This document shows positions 17,869 through 26,514 of a DNA stretch of 64,000 nucleotides, in pieces. Source of the DNA: Pseudomonas japonica (GTDB lineage: Bacteria; Pseudomonadota; Gammaproteobacteria; Pseudomonadales; Pseudomonadaceae); NCBI RefSeq assembly GCF_900188455.1, contig NZ_FZOL01000017.1, positions 62,001 to 126,000 on the forward strand, read 5' to 3'. Position 1 is the first letter of the stretch. Every line of letters begins with the position of its first letter. The translations under genes and the position numbers were made by a program. The notes under the pieces are model-generated. The model was not told the origin of the DNA. It was given only the letters and a program-made list of their open reading frames with translations, and did no database searches.

Positions 17869-18495
17869 TCAGATCAGTGCATGGCGTCTGGCCAGATCGG
17901 CCAGGTCCACCTGGGAAGCCACCCGCAGTTTTTCCAGCAGGCGGGTCTTGTAGGTGCTGATGGTCTTGTTGCTCAACAGCATGGCCTCGCCGATCGCCTT
18001 GTTGCTCAGACCACGGGCCAGTTGCTGCAGGATCAGCAGTTCGCGGTCGGTCAGGCGCTCGATGCGCTGGGCCTCGGTGGCCTGGCAGTCATAGCGGTTG
18101 ACCGAACTCAGCGACACCTCGGGGAAATAGGTATAGCCGGACATGATCGCCATCACGGCCTTTTTCAGCTCGGTCAGGTCGTCGTTCTTCGAGACGAAGC
18201 CCGAGGCTCCCAGGCGCATGCAGCGCAGGGAGAAATAGCCGGGCACCTGGGAGGTCAGCACCAGCATCTTCATGCTCATCTGCGCGGCCTTGACCCGGGT
18301 GATGATCTCCAGGCCATCCATGCGCGGAATGGAAATGTCGAGAATCGCGATATCCGGTTCGTGCTCGCGAATCAGGCGCAAGGCGTCGACGCCATTGTCG
18401 GCCTCGGCGACGATCTCGAAGTGCTCCTGGCGCAGGAGCATCCTGACACTGGCCCGGATGAACGGGTGGTCGTCCACGATCATGGCTTTGTACAT
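17869..18495 (-). CDS. LuxR/NarL-type response regulator, RocA-like (copy B)
   Basis: Identical to 10014-10640: REC domain plus LuxR helix-turn-helix. Two equal gene doses of regulator and kinase should keep their ratio constant while doubling the level of both. As in copy A, the next gene, the kinase, starts in the same frame directly after its TGA. Confidence 0.9.
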   Translation of the reverse strand: MYKAMIVDDHPFIRASVRMLLRQEHFEIVAEADNGVDALRLIREHEPDIAILDISIPRMDGLEIITRVKAAQMSMKMLVLTSQVPGYFSLRCMRLGASGFVSKNDDLTELKKAVMAIMSGYTYFPEVSLSSVNRYDCQATEAQRIERLTDRELLILQQLARGLSNKAIGEAMLLSNKTISTYKTRLLEKLRVASQVDLADLARRHALI

Positions 18496-18665
18496 GGATC
18501 CCTCACTCTACTGACGTGCATGGTCGGTTGGCCTGCCTTGCCTGGCGGGCGGTGCTGCGTGACATCAAAAAGCCACTAGCGGTAGACAGGAGTATCGGCC
18601 GCGAGGCAGGCAGATGGGCATCGGATGTTTCCTTCAAATGCGCAGGACGTTTCCTATTTTCCGAG

Positions 18666-19397
18666 TCAGCCCTTGATTTCGACCCGGCGGCGCTCCCCTC
18701 CTTCGATCAGCTCGAAGCGATACACCCGACCCGGAGCGCGCCTGAACGGGCGGTCGAGGCCCGGGCGGATATGGTGCTTGGTCGCCACCGCGCACTGGCT
18801 TCCGGTGCGGTCGCAGTCGTTGAAATGGTCGAGGACCACGGTGGCGCTGCCGTTGTTGCGAATGTGGAACTGGCTGTCCAGTTCGTTGATCTCGGTACGA
18901 AACGTCGTCTCCTGCGGTCGGACGAACAGCAGTGCGCCGTATCCGGCGAGGATGTTCACCCCGGCCTTGAGTTCCGCCTCATAGCTGCGCGCCTCCTCGT
19001 CGCTGATCGCGAAACCGTCGCCGTGCTCCGGCAGCACCGGCACGAAGCGCAGGCGGAAATAGCGCTCGCGTTCGCGCTCGCCGCGATACAGCAGGCGCAC
19101 CGCCTGCATGCCATTGGCCGGGACGATCAGGCGGGCCGGGCTGGCGATCAGTGGCCGCTCGGCCACCGGCAGGCCGTCATGGGACACCTCGCGCGCCTGG
19201 CCACGGCCGTCGTAGACCAGTTCGACCACGCTGACCTTGACGAAGGCCGTGGTGTCACCCAAGTTGCGCACCCGCTTGAGCAGGGTGCTGGAACCGCTTT
19301 CGAGGTAGTCGTAGAGGCCGCCGACGTTGATCTGCGGGCCGGCCTGACTACCCCCCGCCAACAGGGCCAGGATCATCCCGGCGAGTAAACGCTTCAT
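18666..19397 (-). CDS. CS1-type pilus periplasmic chaperone (CooB/CblB-like), copy B
   Basis: Identical to 10811-11542. Here it is the fourth gene of the intact pilus operon, 19 bases after the tip adhesin. In the archetypal coo, cfa and cbl operons the chaperone gene comes first; here it comes last of the structural genes, a visible rearrangement of gene order. Signal peptide, two immunoglobulin-like lobes and AGGAG ribosome site as in copy A. Confidence 0.88.
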   Translation of the reverse strand: MKRLLAGMILALLAGGSQAGPQINVGGLYDYLESGSSTLLKRVRNLGDTTAFVKVSVVELVYDGRGQAREVSHDGLPVAERPLIASPARLIVPANGMQAVRLLYRGERERERYFRLRFVPVLPEHGDGFAISDEEARSYEAELKAGVNILAGYGALLFVRPQETTFRTEINELDSQFHIRNNGSATVVLDHFNDCDRTGSQCAVATKHHIRPGLDRPFRRAPGRVYRFELIEGGERRRVEIKG

Positions 19398-19416
19398 GGT
19401 GTCGCTCCTTCAATGA

Positions 19417-20601
19417 TCAGAAATTGGCGTCGAAGACGATGGTCACGTCGCCTTCGTAGCGGGCGCCGGGGAAGCGGGTCATTTCCGCCACGGCGGCCTT
19501 GTCCACCTGGAAATGCAGGCTGGCACCGCGGTTGATCGCCGGCTCCATGGCTTCCAGCTGGATCGCTTCGGCCTCGCCCACCGGCAATGGCAGGCGGTTG
19601 ACCGGCTGGCCGTTGTGCTGGATCACCGTGGGCAGGGTCAGCGCAACCTGCAGCGGGACCAGGTGGTCGTTGGCCTGGTTGCGGATGGCGCAGCGCCCGC
19701 CCATGGGGTATTCGCAACGGGTATGGGCGGTGAACGGCCCGGACGACCAGATGCGCAGCGGCAGGTCGCGGTACAGGCGTTCCGGCGGGCGCTGGTGGTT
19801 CAGCCATTGGGTCCAGCCGCCGGGCGGCTCCAGCACCACGCGGTCGGAGCCATCGGGAAAGTCCATGACGAAGGCGTGGACCACATCCAGCTCGAAGTTG
19901 ACCGTCAGGCTGTCGTCGCTGAGGTTGCTGACATCGTTGCCGAAATCGAAATCCATGCCGGGCCCGACGGTGTAGTCGAGATGGCCGCGGTAGACGCCTT
20001 GCTTCATTTTCAGGGGCGATGGCATGACCAGCCGATACGCCACACCGAAATCGCTGGTGCGTACCAGGCGCTGCGCACCGACCCCGCCGGGGCTGCCGAT
20101 GGGGTAGCAGCCAGTCGGGTTGGCCGGTGTCCGCACACTCCACAGGTAGGACGACCAGTTGCCACCGCTCAGGGTGAACAGGTAGCTGCAGCCCCCCCTG
20201 ACGTACAGGGTGTGTACCGGCGGTGGTCCCCCGCCTTCCACGTTCACCACGTACTGGCTGACCGCATACATCTCGAAGGTCAGGGTGTAGGTTTCCCCGG
20301 TGCCCTGGTGGGTCACCGTCACGCTGCGCCGCGGCGGCAGACTGATATAGAAATTGTCGCGGGGTTCGGGGGCCTCGTTGATGGTCTTCTTTTCGTAGGT
20401 GATGGGCAGGCCGACGGTTTCGACACCGTTGCAGTAATGCGGCCAGCGCCCGCAGAACGCCGCCTGCGGCGTGGTGTTGGTGAACTCGGCGCCCTTGCGG
20501 TATTCGGCGGTGATGTTCACCTGCGCGGCCTCCAGCGGCGGCGCCCAGTTCAGGACCAGGGCCACCAGTGCGGCACGGAGCAGATAAGTGTTGCGTAGCA
20601 T
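19417..20601 (-). CDS. CS1-type pilus tip adhesin (CooD/CblD-like), copy B
   Basis: Identical to 11562-12746. In this copy its ATG overlaps the TGA of the full-length usher by one base (TGATG), so it is translationally coupled to usher synthesis. Secreted (signal peptide), cysteine-rich N-terminal adhesin half and pilin-like C-terminal half; expected at the pilus tip, exposed on the cell surface. Confidence 0.87.
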   Translation of the reverse strand: MLRNTYLLRAALVALVLNWAPPLEAAQVNITAEYRKGAEFTNTTPQAAFCGRWPHYCNGVETVGLPITYEKKTINEAPEPRDNFYISLPPRRSVTVTHQGTGETYTLTFEMYAVSQYVVNVEGGGPPPVHTLYVRGGCSYLFTLSGGNWSSYLWSVRTPANPTGCYPIGSPGGVGAQRLVRTSDFGVAYRLVMPSPLKMKQGVYRGHLDYTVGPGMDFDFGNDVSNLSDDSLTVNFELDVVHAFVMDFPDGSDRVVLEPPGGWTQWLNHQRPPERLYRDLPLRIWSSGPFTAHTRCEYPMGGRCAIRNQANDHLVPLQVALTLPTVIQHNGQPVNRLPLPVGEAEAIQLEAMEPAINRGASLHFQVDKAAVAEMTRFPGARYEGDVTIVFDANF

Positions 20602-23105
20602 CAGGCGTCTCCGTTTGCGGATTGGTCGGTGCCGGCCAGGCTGTCCGGTGAGCAGACCTGGTCACCGGCCAGGAGCACGTCGTCCTGGCGTTCGGTACCG
20701 GTATTCAGGCTCAGCAGGCACAGCCGTCGGCCGCCCTGGCGGATTTCCAGGGTCGGGGTCGATTCGCTCATTTCCACGGCGAAGAAGCCGTCGGCCTCGC
20801 TGACGCTGCGACTGGCGTGGTTGATCACCATCGCGCCCTTGAGCGGCTGGCCATGCACGTCGAGCAGGCGTCCGAGCACGGTCACCGTGCGCATGACCCG
20901 CAGCAGGCGGTAATCGACGCCGCCGCGGTTGAGGTGATAACTCAGCGCCGACGGCTGGATCACCGCCGCCGGCACACCGCCGTCGGCGAAGTCCAGTTGC
21001 ACGCTGCCGGACTTGTAGGCGTTCACCGGGATCACGTTGCGGCCGGGACGCAGCAGGCTGCTGTGGCCATCGAGGTCGTCGACGCGCAGCTTCAGGTCCT
21101 TGAAGTCGGTTTCCACATCGACGATCAGTCCCGCCTCGTACGGCAGGTACTGCCCGCTCAGGGCCAGTTTGCCGCCGCCCAGGGCCAGGGTGCTCTCCAG
21201 GTTGAGGCCGGCGCTGATGTCGTTGTTGTACGAGGAGTTCTGCACATAGGCGTCGCCATACAGCGCCTGGTTCTCGAACTGGGTATTGGCGGCGAACGCG
21301 GTGCCGTAGCGGTCGGCGTTGACGGTGCCGGCCAGGCTGCGGAAGGTGCCGTGGTCGAGGTCCTGCTGGTAGGTCACCGAGGCATTCAGGTCGCGTCCGC
21401 CGTCGCGCGAGGTGCGCGTCCCCAGGCTGCCGTTGATGCGCCGGCCCGGCCCGCCCAGGCTCATGCTCAGACTGAAGGTGATCCCGCGGTTGCGTTGATT
21501 GCCGCTGCTGAAGTTGCCCGGGCGGTCGAACAGCGCGACCCGCCAGTTGGCCTCCGAGCCCATCAACTGGCCATGCTGCGACCAGCCCAGGTCCACACCG
21601 GTACCGCCGACCGTGCCGCTGTTGTGGCTGACGCGCAGGGTCGCGGTGCTTCTGCGGTCGATGCGCTGGCTGAGGGACAGCGAGGTCTGGCGGACTTCAC
21701 GGGTGCGCGGCACGTCCTGGTTTTCCAGGCGGTAGGCGCGCGGGTATTCCAGCCAGGAGCGGTTGTGGCTGAAGACCACGCTGCCCGAGTCGTGATGCCA
21801 TACCCCCTGCAGGTCGTAGCCGTTGCCCTGCTGGTCGGTGTGGAACAGGTTGCCGAACACCTTGAAGCGGTCCAGCACGTCCCAGTCGAGCGAGGTGCCG
21901 TACTGCATCAGCCCGTCCAGGCGCTGCGCCGAGAACCCGCTCACCACCCGTGGATGCACCAGGTAGTTGGCAATGACCCCGGCGGCCAGGCCGCCATAGT
22001 GGTCCTCGTCCCAGTTGCTCAATAGGTCCTGCTGCTGGCCGGCGTACAGGTTGTAGCGCCAGGGCGAGGCGGTATTGCTCCAGTTGCCCGGTTTGTAGAT
22101 GAATTCTTCGTTGCGCGAGGTGACCTGGCCATCCTCGATCAGGCGCACCTCCACTTCGTAGATACCGCCGGGCAGGACCCGGGTATCCAGGGCCTGCAGG
22201 CCCGCCTGCACCGGCTGGCTGTTGATCAGCTGACCGTTGCGGTAGATCTCGACGATACCGGGCCGATTGGGCGTGACGTAGATCGGTGTGGCACTGGCCG
22301 TGCCGTTGTTCACCGCCAGGCTGTCGCTGCTGCCGAACATCACCCCGACCGTGGTATCCGGACTGCTGCCGAGCAGACGCGGCTGGCGGCTGAGGCCCTG
22401 GACGCCGGGAGTGAAATAGCCGAGGCGATAGAAGCGGTCCTCGTGGACCCGTTCGGCGAACAGCTGGTCGACCCGGTGCCGGGTCTGCGGGCGGTCTTCG
22501 TTGTTGCGATCGACCTGGGCCTCGGCCACGGTGGTCCAGTTGCCGACGCTGCCCTGACCGCGCAAGGCATAGCGGCCAACGGTGTCCTGGCCGTCGCGGC
22601 TGAGGTTGAGCTGGTTGCGCAGGATCACGCCGTGGCTGCCCTGTTCCGGCAGCGTATGCCAGGCCGCCTGCTGGTCGCGTTCGGCATTGCGGGTGAGGAT
22701 CGACAGCTGCGAATTGACCAGGCTGTAGTGCACCGCCACCAGGTCCTGCGGACAGGCCTTGACGCAGTTGCCCAGGGCCTGGCCGGCCCGCAGCACGTCA
22801 CCCCAGCGCTGGCGCACGGTGTCCGGTTCGCGGCTTTCGTGGGTGTCGGTGAATTCCAGCAGTTGCACGCGTTCGTCGCGGCCGAGGATCACCATGGCTT
22901 CGCCGAGCAGGCGACCGTCCAGGTCGATCCGCACCGCCAGCGGCACATCGAAAAAGTGTTCGTCGAATTCCTTCGGTAATCCTTCGGCCTGTCGCAGGAT
23001 TCCGAGCTGACTGGTCTGCCCCGTCTCTTTGGCGCTGACGTCGGTCAGCCAGACGGCGGCCACACAGCAGTCCACCGCCAGTCGTATGGATGTCGCAAGA
23101 GACAT
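20601..23105 (-). CDS. CS1-type outer-membrane usher (CooC/CblC/TcfC-like)
   Basis: 834 residues, close to the usual size of alternate-family ushers. Features are an N-terminal region with FDVPLAVRIDLDGRLLGEAMVIL, a long beta-barrel region rich in alternating strands, the segment VTPNRPGIVEIYRNGQLINSQPVQAGLQALDTRVLPGG typical of ushers, and a C-terminal domain (VLGRLLDVHGQPLKGAMV ... EADGFFAVEM). It would form the pore that takes chaperone-subunit complexes and builds the pilus. The signal peptide is weakly hydrophobic (RLAVDCCVAAVWLTDVSA), so the start may deserve a check. Its last 61 codons are repeated at 12746-12930. Confidence 0.9.
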   Translation of the reverse strand: MSLATSIRLAVDCCVAAVWLTDVSAKETGQTSQLGILRQAEGLPKEFDEHFFDVPLAVRIDLDGRLLGEAMVILGRDERVQLLEFTDTHESREPDTVRQRWGDVLRAGQALGNCVKACPQDLVAVHYSLVNSQLSILTRNAERDQQAAWHTLPEQGSHGVILRNQLNLSRDGQDTVGRYALRGQGSVGNWTTVAEAQVDRNNEDRPQTRHRVDQLFAERVHEDRFYRLGYFTPGVQGLSRQPRLLGSSPDTTVGVMFGSSDSLAVNNGTASATPIYVTPNRPGIVEIYRNGQLINSQPVQAGLQALDTRVLPGGIYEVEVRLIEDGQVTSRNEEFIYKPGNWSNTASPWRYNLYAGQQQDLLSNWDEDHYGGLAAGVIANYLVHPRVVSGFSAQRLDGLMQYGTSLDWDVLDRFKVFGNLFHTDQQGNGYDLQGVWHHDSGSVVFSHNRSWLEYPRAYRLENQDVPRTREVRQTSLSLSQRIDRRSTATLRVSHNSGTVGGTGVDLGWSQHGQLMGSEANWRVALFDRPGNFSSGNQRNRGITFSLSMSLGGPGRRINGSLGTRTSRDGGRDLNASVTYQQDLDHGTFRSLAGTVNADRYGTAFAANTQFENQALYGDAYVQNSSYNNDISAGLNLESTLALGGGKLALSGQYLPYEAGLIVDVETDFKDLKLRVDDLDGHSSLLRPGRNVIPVNAYKSGSVQLDFADGGVPAAVIQPSALSYHLNRGGVDYRLLRVMRTVTVLGRLLDVHGQPLKGAMVINHASRSVSEADGFFAVEMSESTPTLEIRQGGRRLCLLSLNTGTERQDDVLLAGDQVCSPDSLAGTDQSANGDA

Positions 23106-23206
23106 GTTGGTTGCTCACAGATGAAAACGGCACCAATCCCCCCCGGAACCGGCATGGGGAGCGCCGGCCCGGAGACGATCGGAAGGAGAAGGGAACGAGC
23201 CCTGGC

Positions 23207-23689
23207 TTACTCGGTGGTGGTTTCGAACATCATGTTGACCACGCCGAGGTAGTTGCCCGGGGTGTAGCCGCCGGCGCCGGCGGTCTGCGCGGCGACTTCG
23301 AAACCGACGATGCTGCCAGGGGCCGCCTGCTCCTCGCTGACCACCTCGGACGAGGTGAGGGTCAGGACCTTGCCCGCCACGCTGACATTCAGGCCGATGG
23401 TGTCGGCGCCGCTGGTGATGGTCGCCGGGTTGAGCAGGTAGGCCGAGATCGGCCCGGTGGTGCTGCGCACCTGGAGCTGCTTGCGGATCGGCTGCAGGGT
23501 TTGCTGGAACGAGTTCCAGGCCATGTCCTGGGGTTCGTTCATCCAGTTGCCGCCCACGGGCTCGACGTAGAAGCTCTCGGTCGGGATGGTCGCGGTCACG
23601 GTGACCTGCTTCTCGATCGGATCGGCGGCCTGGGCGGTACCCGCCGCCATCATCAGTGCCAGGGGAAGTGCGAGAACGCTGTATTTCAT
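23207..23689 (-). CDS. CS1-type major pilin (CooA/CfaB/CblA-like)
   Basis: 160 residues. A signal peptide (MKYSVLALPLALMMAAGTAQA) is followed by the mature N-terminus ADPIEKQVTVTATIP, very close to the donor-strand region of CS1-family pilins (VEKxITVTA). The rest is Thr/Val/Ala-rich and cysteine-free, as in class 5 pilins. ATG 23689 is chosen because GGAA lies seven bases upstream; a TTG two codons earlier is also possible. First gene of the operon. The 100-base gap to the usher contains a short CCGGC/GCCGG hairpin that could set a higher pilin-to-usher ratio. It lies outside the duplicated block, so there is one pilin gene only. Confidence 0.9.
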   Translation of the reverse strand: MKYSVLALPLALMMAAGTAQAADPIEKQVTVTATIPTESFYVEPVGGNWMNEPQDMAWNSFQQTLQPIRKQLQVRSTTGPISAYLLNPATITSGADTIGLNVSVAGKVLTLTSSEVVSEEQAAPGSIVGFEVAAQTAGAGGYTPGNYLGVVNMMFETTTE

Positions 23690-24037
23690 GACCAATTTCC
23701 TTGTTGAGTAACGAAAAATTCGCGGATTCCACAGAGAACATCGCCGAATGCTGAGGACTTGGCGGATGTCTCGGTGAGCGAGGCGGATTATTCGTGACCA
23801 GGGAAATGGCTTACATCAGACGTGTCCCAGCGAGGCAGGGAAATTTCCCAACGGGCTTATTGACAGGCTGGGGTCGGCGGGTGGCTGGGTTGTGGGAGGG
23901 GTCTGAATTGTTTGTCTTGAGGTTGGGGGAAATCGAGCGCCGCCTGCGCGGCGCATCGCGGGCAAGCCACCCTACAGGTCATAGGTATCTACACATCTTT
24001 GAGGCCTGCCGGGAACCGCATCAAGGCCGCCAGGCGC

Positions 24038-24335
24038 CTGTCTTGAGTGTTGTAGCGCCCTCCAGATCGAGCGCCGCCCGCGCGGCGCATCGCGAGCACG
24101 CTCGCTCCTACATTTTTTGCAACGTGCCTATGCCTGACAGGCCATGGTTGACCGCCTTGTTTGCACGACGCGGTATCGCGTCGACCCCAACAGCTTCCCC
24201 GCGATAAATCGCCAAGCGCCAAAGGCTGGCAACGCCTATCCCACAGGCCATGGCACGTTGCAAAAAATGTAGGAGCGAGCGTGCTCGCGATGCGCCGCGC
24301 GGACGGCGCTCGATCTCAAGACCGCTGGAAAGCGG
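24038..24335 (-). repeat. Long-hairpin REP-type element, copy 2 (inverted relative to copy 1), with a solo half-element before it
   Basis: Inverted arms run from CTGTCTTGAG at 24038 and end near 24335. The centre is the reverse complement of copy 1 (GCACGTTGCAAAAAATG, CAAAGGCTGG, central near-palindrome 24166-24183). The arm cores differ from copy 1 but remain paired (GCGAGCACGCTCGC against GCGAGCGTGCTCGC). A solo arm-like fragment lies at about 23929-23985 (GCGCCGCCTGCGCGGCGC...GGGCAAGCC). Together they fill most of the 660 bases between the pilin start and the kinase stop. The pilus promoter should lie in the first 240 of these bases; I cannot identify its -35/-10. Confidence 0.8.
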
Positions 24336-24349
24336 CCGACATGCGCCCC

Positions 24350-25648
24350 TCACCGCCGCGGCAGAAAAATACCGAACCGCGCCCCACCCAGCGCCGACTG
24401 GCCGACATCGAGCCGCCCGCCCTGGCTCTCGATCACCCGCCGGCTGATCGCCAGCCCGAGGCCGAAGCCGCCGGTGGCGCGGTCGCGGCTGCGGTCCAGG
24501 CGATAGAACGGCTGGAAGATCTGCTCCCGCTCATGCTCGGGAATGCCGATGCCGTCGTCCTCGACACTGATCAGGCAGTTGCCCTGGCTGTCCTGGCTCA
24601 GTTCCAGCAGCAGCCGCCGGTCGCAGTAGCGCATGGCATTGCGGATCAGGTTCTGCACGGCGCGCGCGGTCAGCCGCGGGTCCAGCGCAAAACGCTGCAG
24701 TTCGGCGCCGCCACGCACCTCCCAGCACACCCCGCGGCCGTCCAGCTCCTCGGCGAAGCTGCCAAGGATGCTGTCGATGAATTCCAGCAGCGACACCTCG
24801 ACCCGCTCGACCACCTGCCCAGGCGTCTGCAGGCGGCTGTACGACAGCAGTTCCAGCACCAGTTCATCCAGCTCGCGGACGTGCCCGACCAGTTGCATCA
24901 GGCGCTTGCGACTGGCCGCCGGCAGCTCGTCATAGAGCAGCACCAGGCCGAAGTCCAGGCGGGTCAAGGGCGTGCGCAGCTCATGGGACACGGCGTTGAG
25001 CAACTCGCGCTGCTGGGTCAGCAGTTGTTCCAGGTCCTGGGCCATGGTGTCGAACACCGCCGCCAGCGCGCCGATGTTGGACCGCGGGGAAATCAGCGTG
25101 CGCTCCGACAGATGCCCCTGGCCGAGCAATTGCGCGGTGGCCTTGAGCCGCTGCAGGTCGCGCCAGTGCGGCCATAGCCAGAGCAGCAGGCAGCCAAGCA
25201 CCGCCGCGCCGATCAGCACGGTGATGCCCCAGGACAGCAGGTTGATGTCGAACGGGTCCGGCGGGGTGCTCAAGGCCACCAGCCACTGCTCGCTGAGCGG
25301 CGCGATGGCGGTTTCGTAGTAACCCCAGTCACCCAGGCGGACGACGTTCTGCCCGGCATCCAGGTGCTGGCGCTCGGTGTCGCTCAATGATGGGTCGGCA
25401 CGCGGCAGCAGTTCGATGGCCAGTGGCGCGAAATCGTCGGCGAGCGCCTTCGCCACCCGCGGCCATTCACTCTCCGGCGTGCGGCGGAACTCCTTGACGA
25501 TCAGGCTCTGCACGCCCCGGGCCTGCTCCAGGTTGTAGACGACATAGCGTTCGTTGAAGACGTTGAGGATCAGCTCCGGCACCAGGAACAGCGCCCCGCC
25601 GTAGGCGATGATGGTCAGCAGGTACAGGCGAACGAGGATCTTCAGCAT
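24350..25648 (-). CDS. Sensor histidine kinase (RstB/AdeS-like)
   Basis: 432 residues: transmembrane helix near the N-terminus (about 5-27), periplasmic loop of about 120 residues, second helix (about 145-163, GITVLIGAAVLGCLLLWLWP), HAMP, HisKA with LLNAVSHELRTPLTRLDFG and HATPase (VEDDGIGIPEHER, GGFGLGLAISRRV). It should phosphorylate the OmpR-type regulator encoded nine bases upstream. The pair is divergent from an RND adaptor and pump, the arrangement of AdeRS-AdeAB in Acinetobacter, so it probably senses envelope stress or a toxic compound and controls that pump. This functional link is inferred from position. Confidence 0.9.
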   Translation of the reverse strand: MLKILVRLYLLTIIAYGGALFLVPELILNVFNERYVVYNLEQARGVQSLIVKEFRRTPESEWPRVAKALADDFAPLAIELLPRADPSLSDTERQHLDAGQNVVRLGDWGYYETAIAPLSEQWLVALSTPPDPFDINLLSWGITVLIGAAVLGCLLLWLWPHWRDLQRLKATAQLLGQGHLSERTLISPRSNIGALAAVFDTMAQDLEQLLTQQRELLNAVSHELRTPLTRLDFGLVLLYDELPAASRKRLMQLVGHVRELDELVLELLSYSRLQTPGQVVERVEVSLLEFIDSILGSFAEELDGRGVCWEVRGGAELQRFALDPRLTARAVQNLIRNAMRYCDRRLLLELSQDSQGNCLISVEDDGIGIPEHEREQIFQPFYRLDRSRDRATGGFGLGLAISRRVIESQGGRLDVGQSALGGARFGIFLPRR

Positions 25649-25657
25649 GCTCGGGCC

Positions 25658-26359
25658 TCAGACCTCCCATTCCATGCGGCTGAACAGATAGCCCTTGCCC
25701 CAGACGGTCTTGATCTTGCGCGCTTCGCCGGCGTTGTCGTCGAACTTGCGGCGCAGTTTGGATATCGCCACGTCCACCGAGCGGTCGGTGCCGTTGAACT
25801 CGATGCCGCGCAGGTGCTGGAGGATATGGTCACGGCTGAGCACCGTGCCAGCATTGCGCGCCAGGACCACCAGCAGGTTGAACTCGCCGCTGGACAGCTC
25901 CACCGGCATGGCGCGCCAGAGCACGGTGCGTTCGGCGAGGTCGATGCACAGCGCGCCGATGGCGATGCGATCGCTCTCCAGGTGCGGTTCGGCGACGCTG
26001 CTGCGGCGCAGCAAGGTCCGCACCCGGGCCAGCAGTACCCGCGGCTCGCAGGGTTTGGCCACGTAGTCGTCGGCGCCCATTTCCAGGCCCAGGACCTGAT
26101 CATGGCTGTCGTCACGGGCGGTGAGCATGAGAATCGGCAGGGTCTGCGATTCGCCGCGCAGGCGCCGGCAGACCTGCAGGCCGTCGAGGCCGGGGAGCAT
26201 CAGGTCGAGGATCACCAGGTCGGGCCGGTCGCGGCGCACCTGTTCCAGCGCCAGGTCGCCGCGGGCGATGACGCTGACGGTGAAACCATTGCGTTGCAGA
26301 TAGCTGGCGATCAGCTCGGACAGGGCGCAGTCGTCTTCGACCAGAAGGATGTTGGGCAT
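25658..26359 (-). CDS. OmpR/PhoB-type response regulator (RstA/AdeR-like)
   Basis: 233 residues. REC domain (ILLVEDDCALSELI, phospho-acceptor in LVILDLMLPGLDG, Lys in VAKPCEP) and a winged-helix DNA-binding domain (FNLLVVLARNAGTVLSRDHIL, RSVDVAISKLRRKFDD, IKTVWGKGYLFS). It is transcribed first in a two-gene operon with the kinase and starts 155 bases from the divergent RND adaptor gene. An imperfect palindrome in that gap (26411-26428) is a possible binding site. Confidence 0.92.
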   Translation of the reverse strand: MPNILLVEDDCALSELIASYLQRNGFTVSVIARGDLALEQVRRDRPDLVILDLMLPGLDGLQVCRRLRGESQTLPILMLTARDDSHDQVLGLEMGADDYVAKPCEPRVLLARVRTLLRRSSVAEPHLESDRIAIGALCIDLAERTVLWRAMPVELSSGEFNLLVVLARNAGTVLSRDHILQHLRGIEFNGTDRSVDVAISKLRRKFDDNAGEARKIKTVWGKGYLFSRMEWEV

Positions 26360-26410
26360 GGCTGGATGTGCAGGACAGGGAAAGTCGGCAGGATATAGAA
26401 CCGGCCAAGG

Positions 26411-26428
26411 TAAGAAGTTATTTCCTTA
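26411..26428. promoter_or_regulatory. Imperfect palindrome TAAGAA...TTCCTTA in the divergent two-component/RND promoter
   Basis: The 155 bases between the regulator and adaptor starts are locally AT-rich. TAAGAA at 26411-26416 faces TTCCTTA at 26422-26428. Position and symmetry suit binding by the adjacent OmpR-type regulator, but no consensus from a known regulator matches well enough to name it. Confidence 0.3.
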
Positions 26429-26514
26429 CACTTTTTAACAGACACTCTACACAGCTTCACAGCGACTGGCGCCGCGCCTGCGTACCATGCGTCGGTCATT
26501 TATGGAAGAAGCGT

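Larger units (their letters stand above)
12931..20785. repeat. Tandem duplication unit, copy B (7,855 bp)
   Basis: Second direct copy of 5076-12930, immediately adjacent to it with no spacer. Its right end lies inside the full-length usher gene, so copy B is continuous with the complete pilus operon (pilin, usher, tip, chaperone, regulators). No insertion sequence, integrase or long repeat borders either unit. The shared base at the joint is a single A. Confidence 0.97.
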
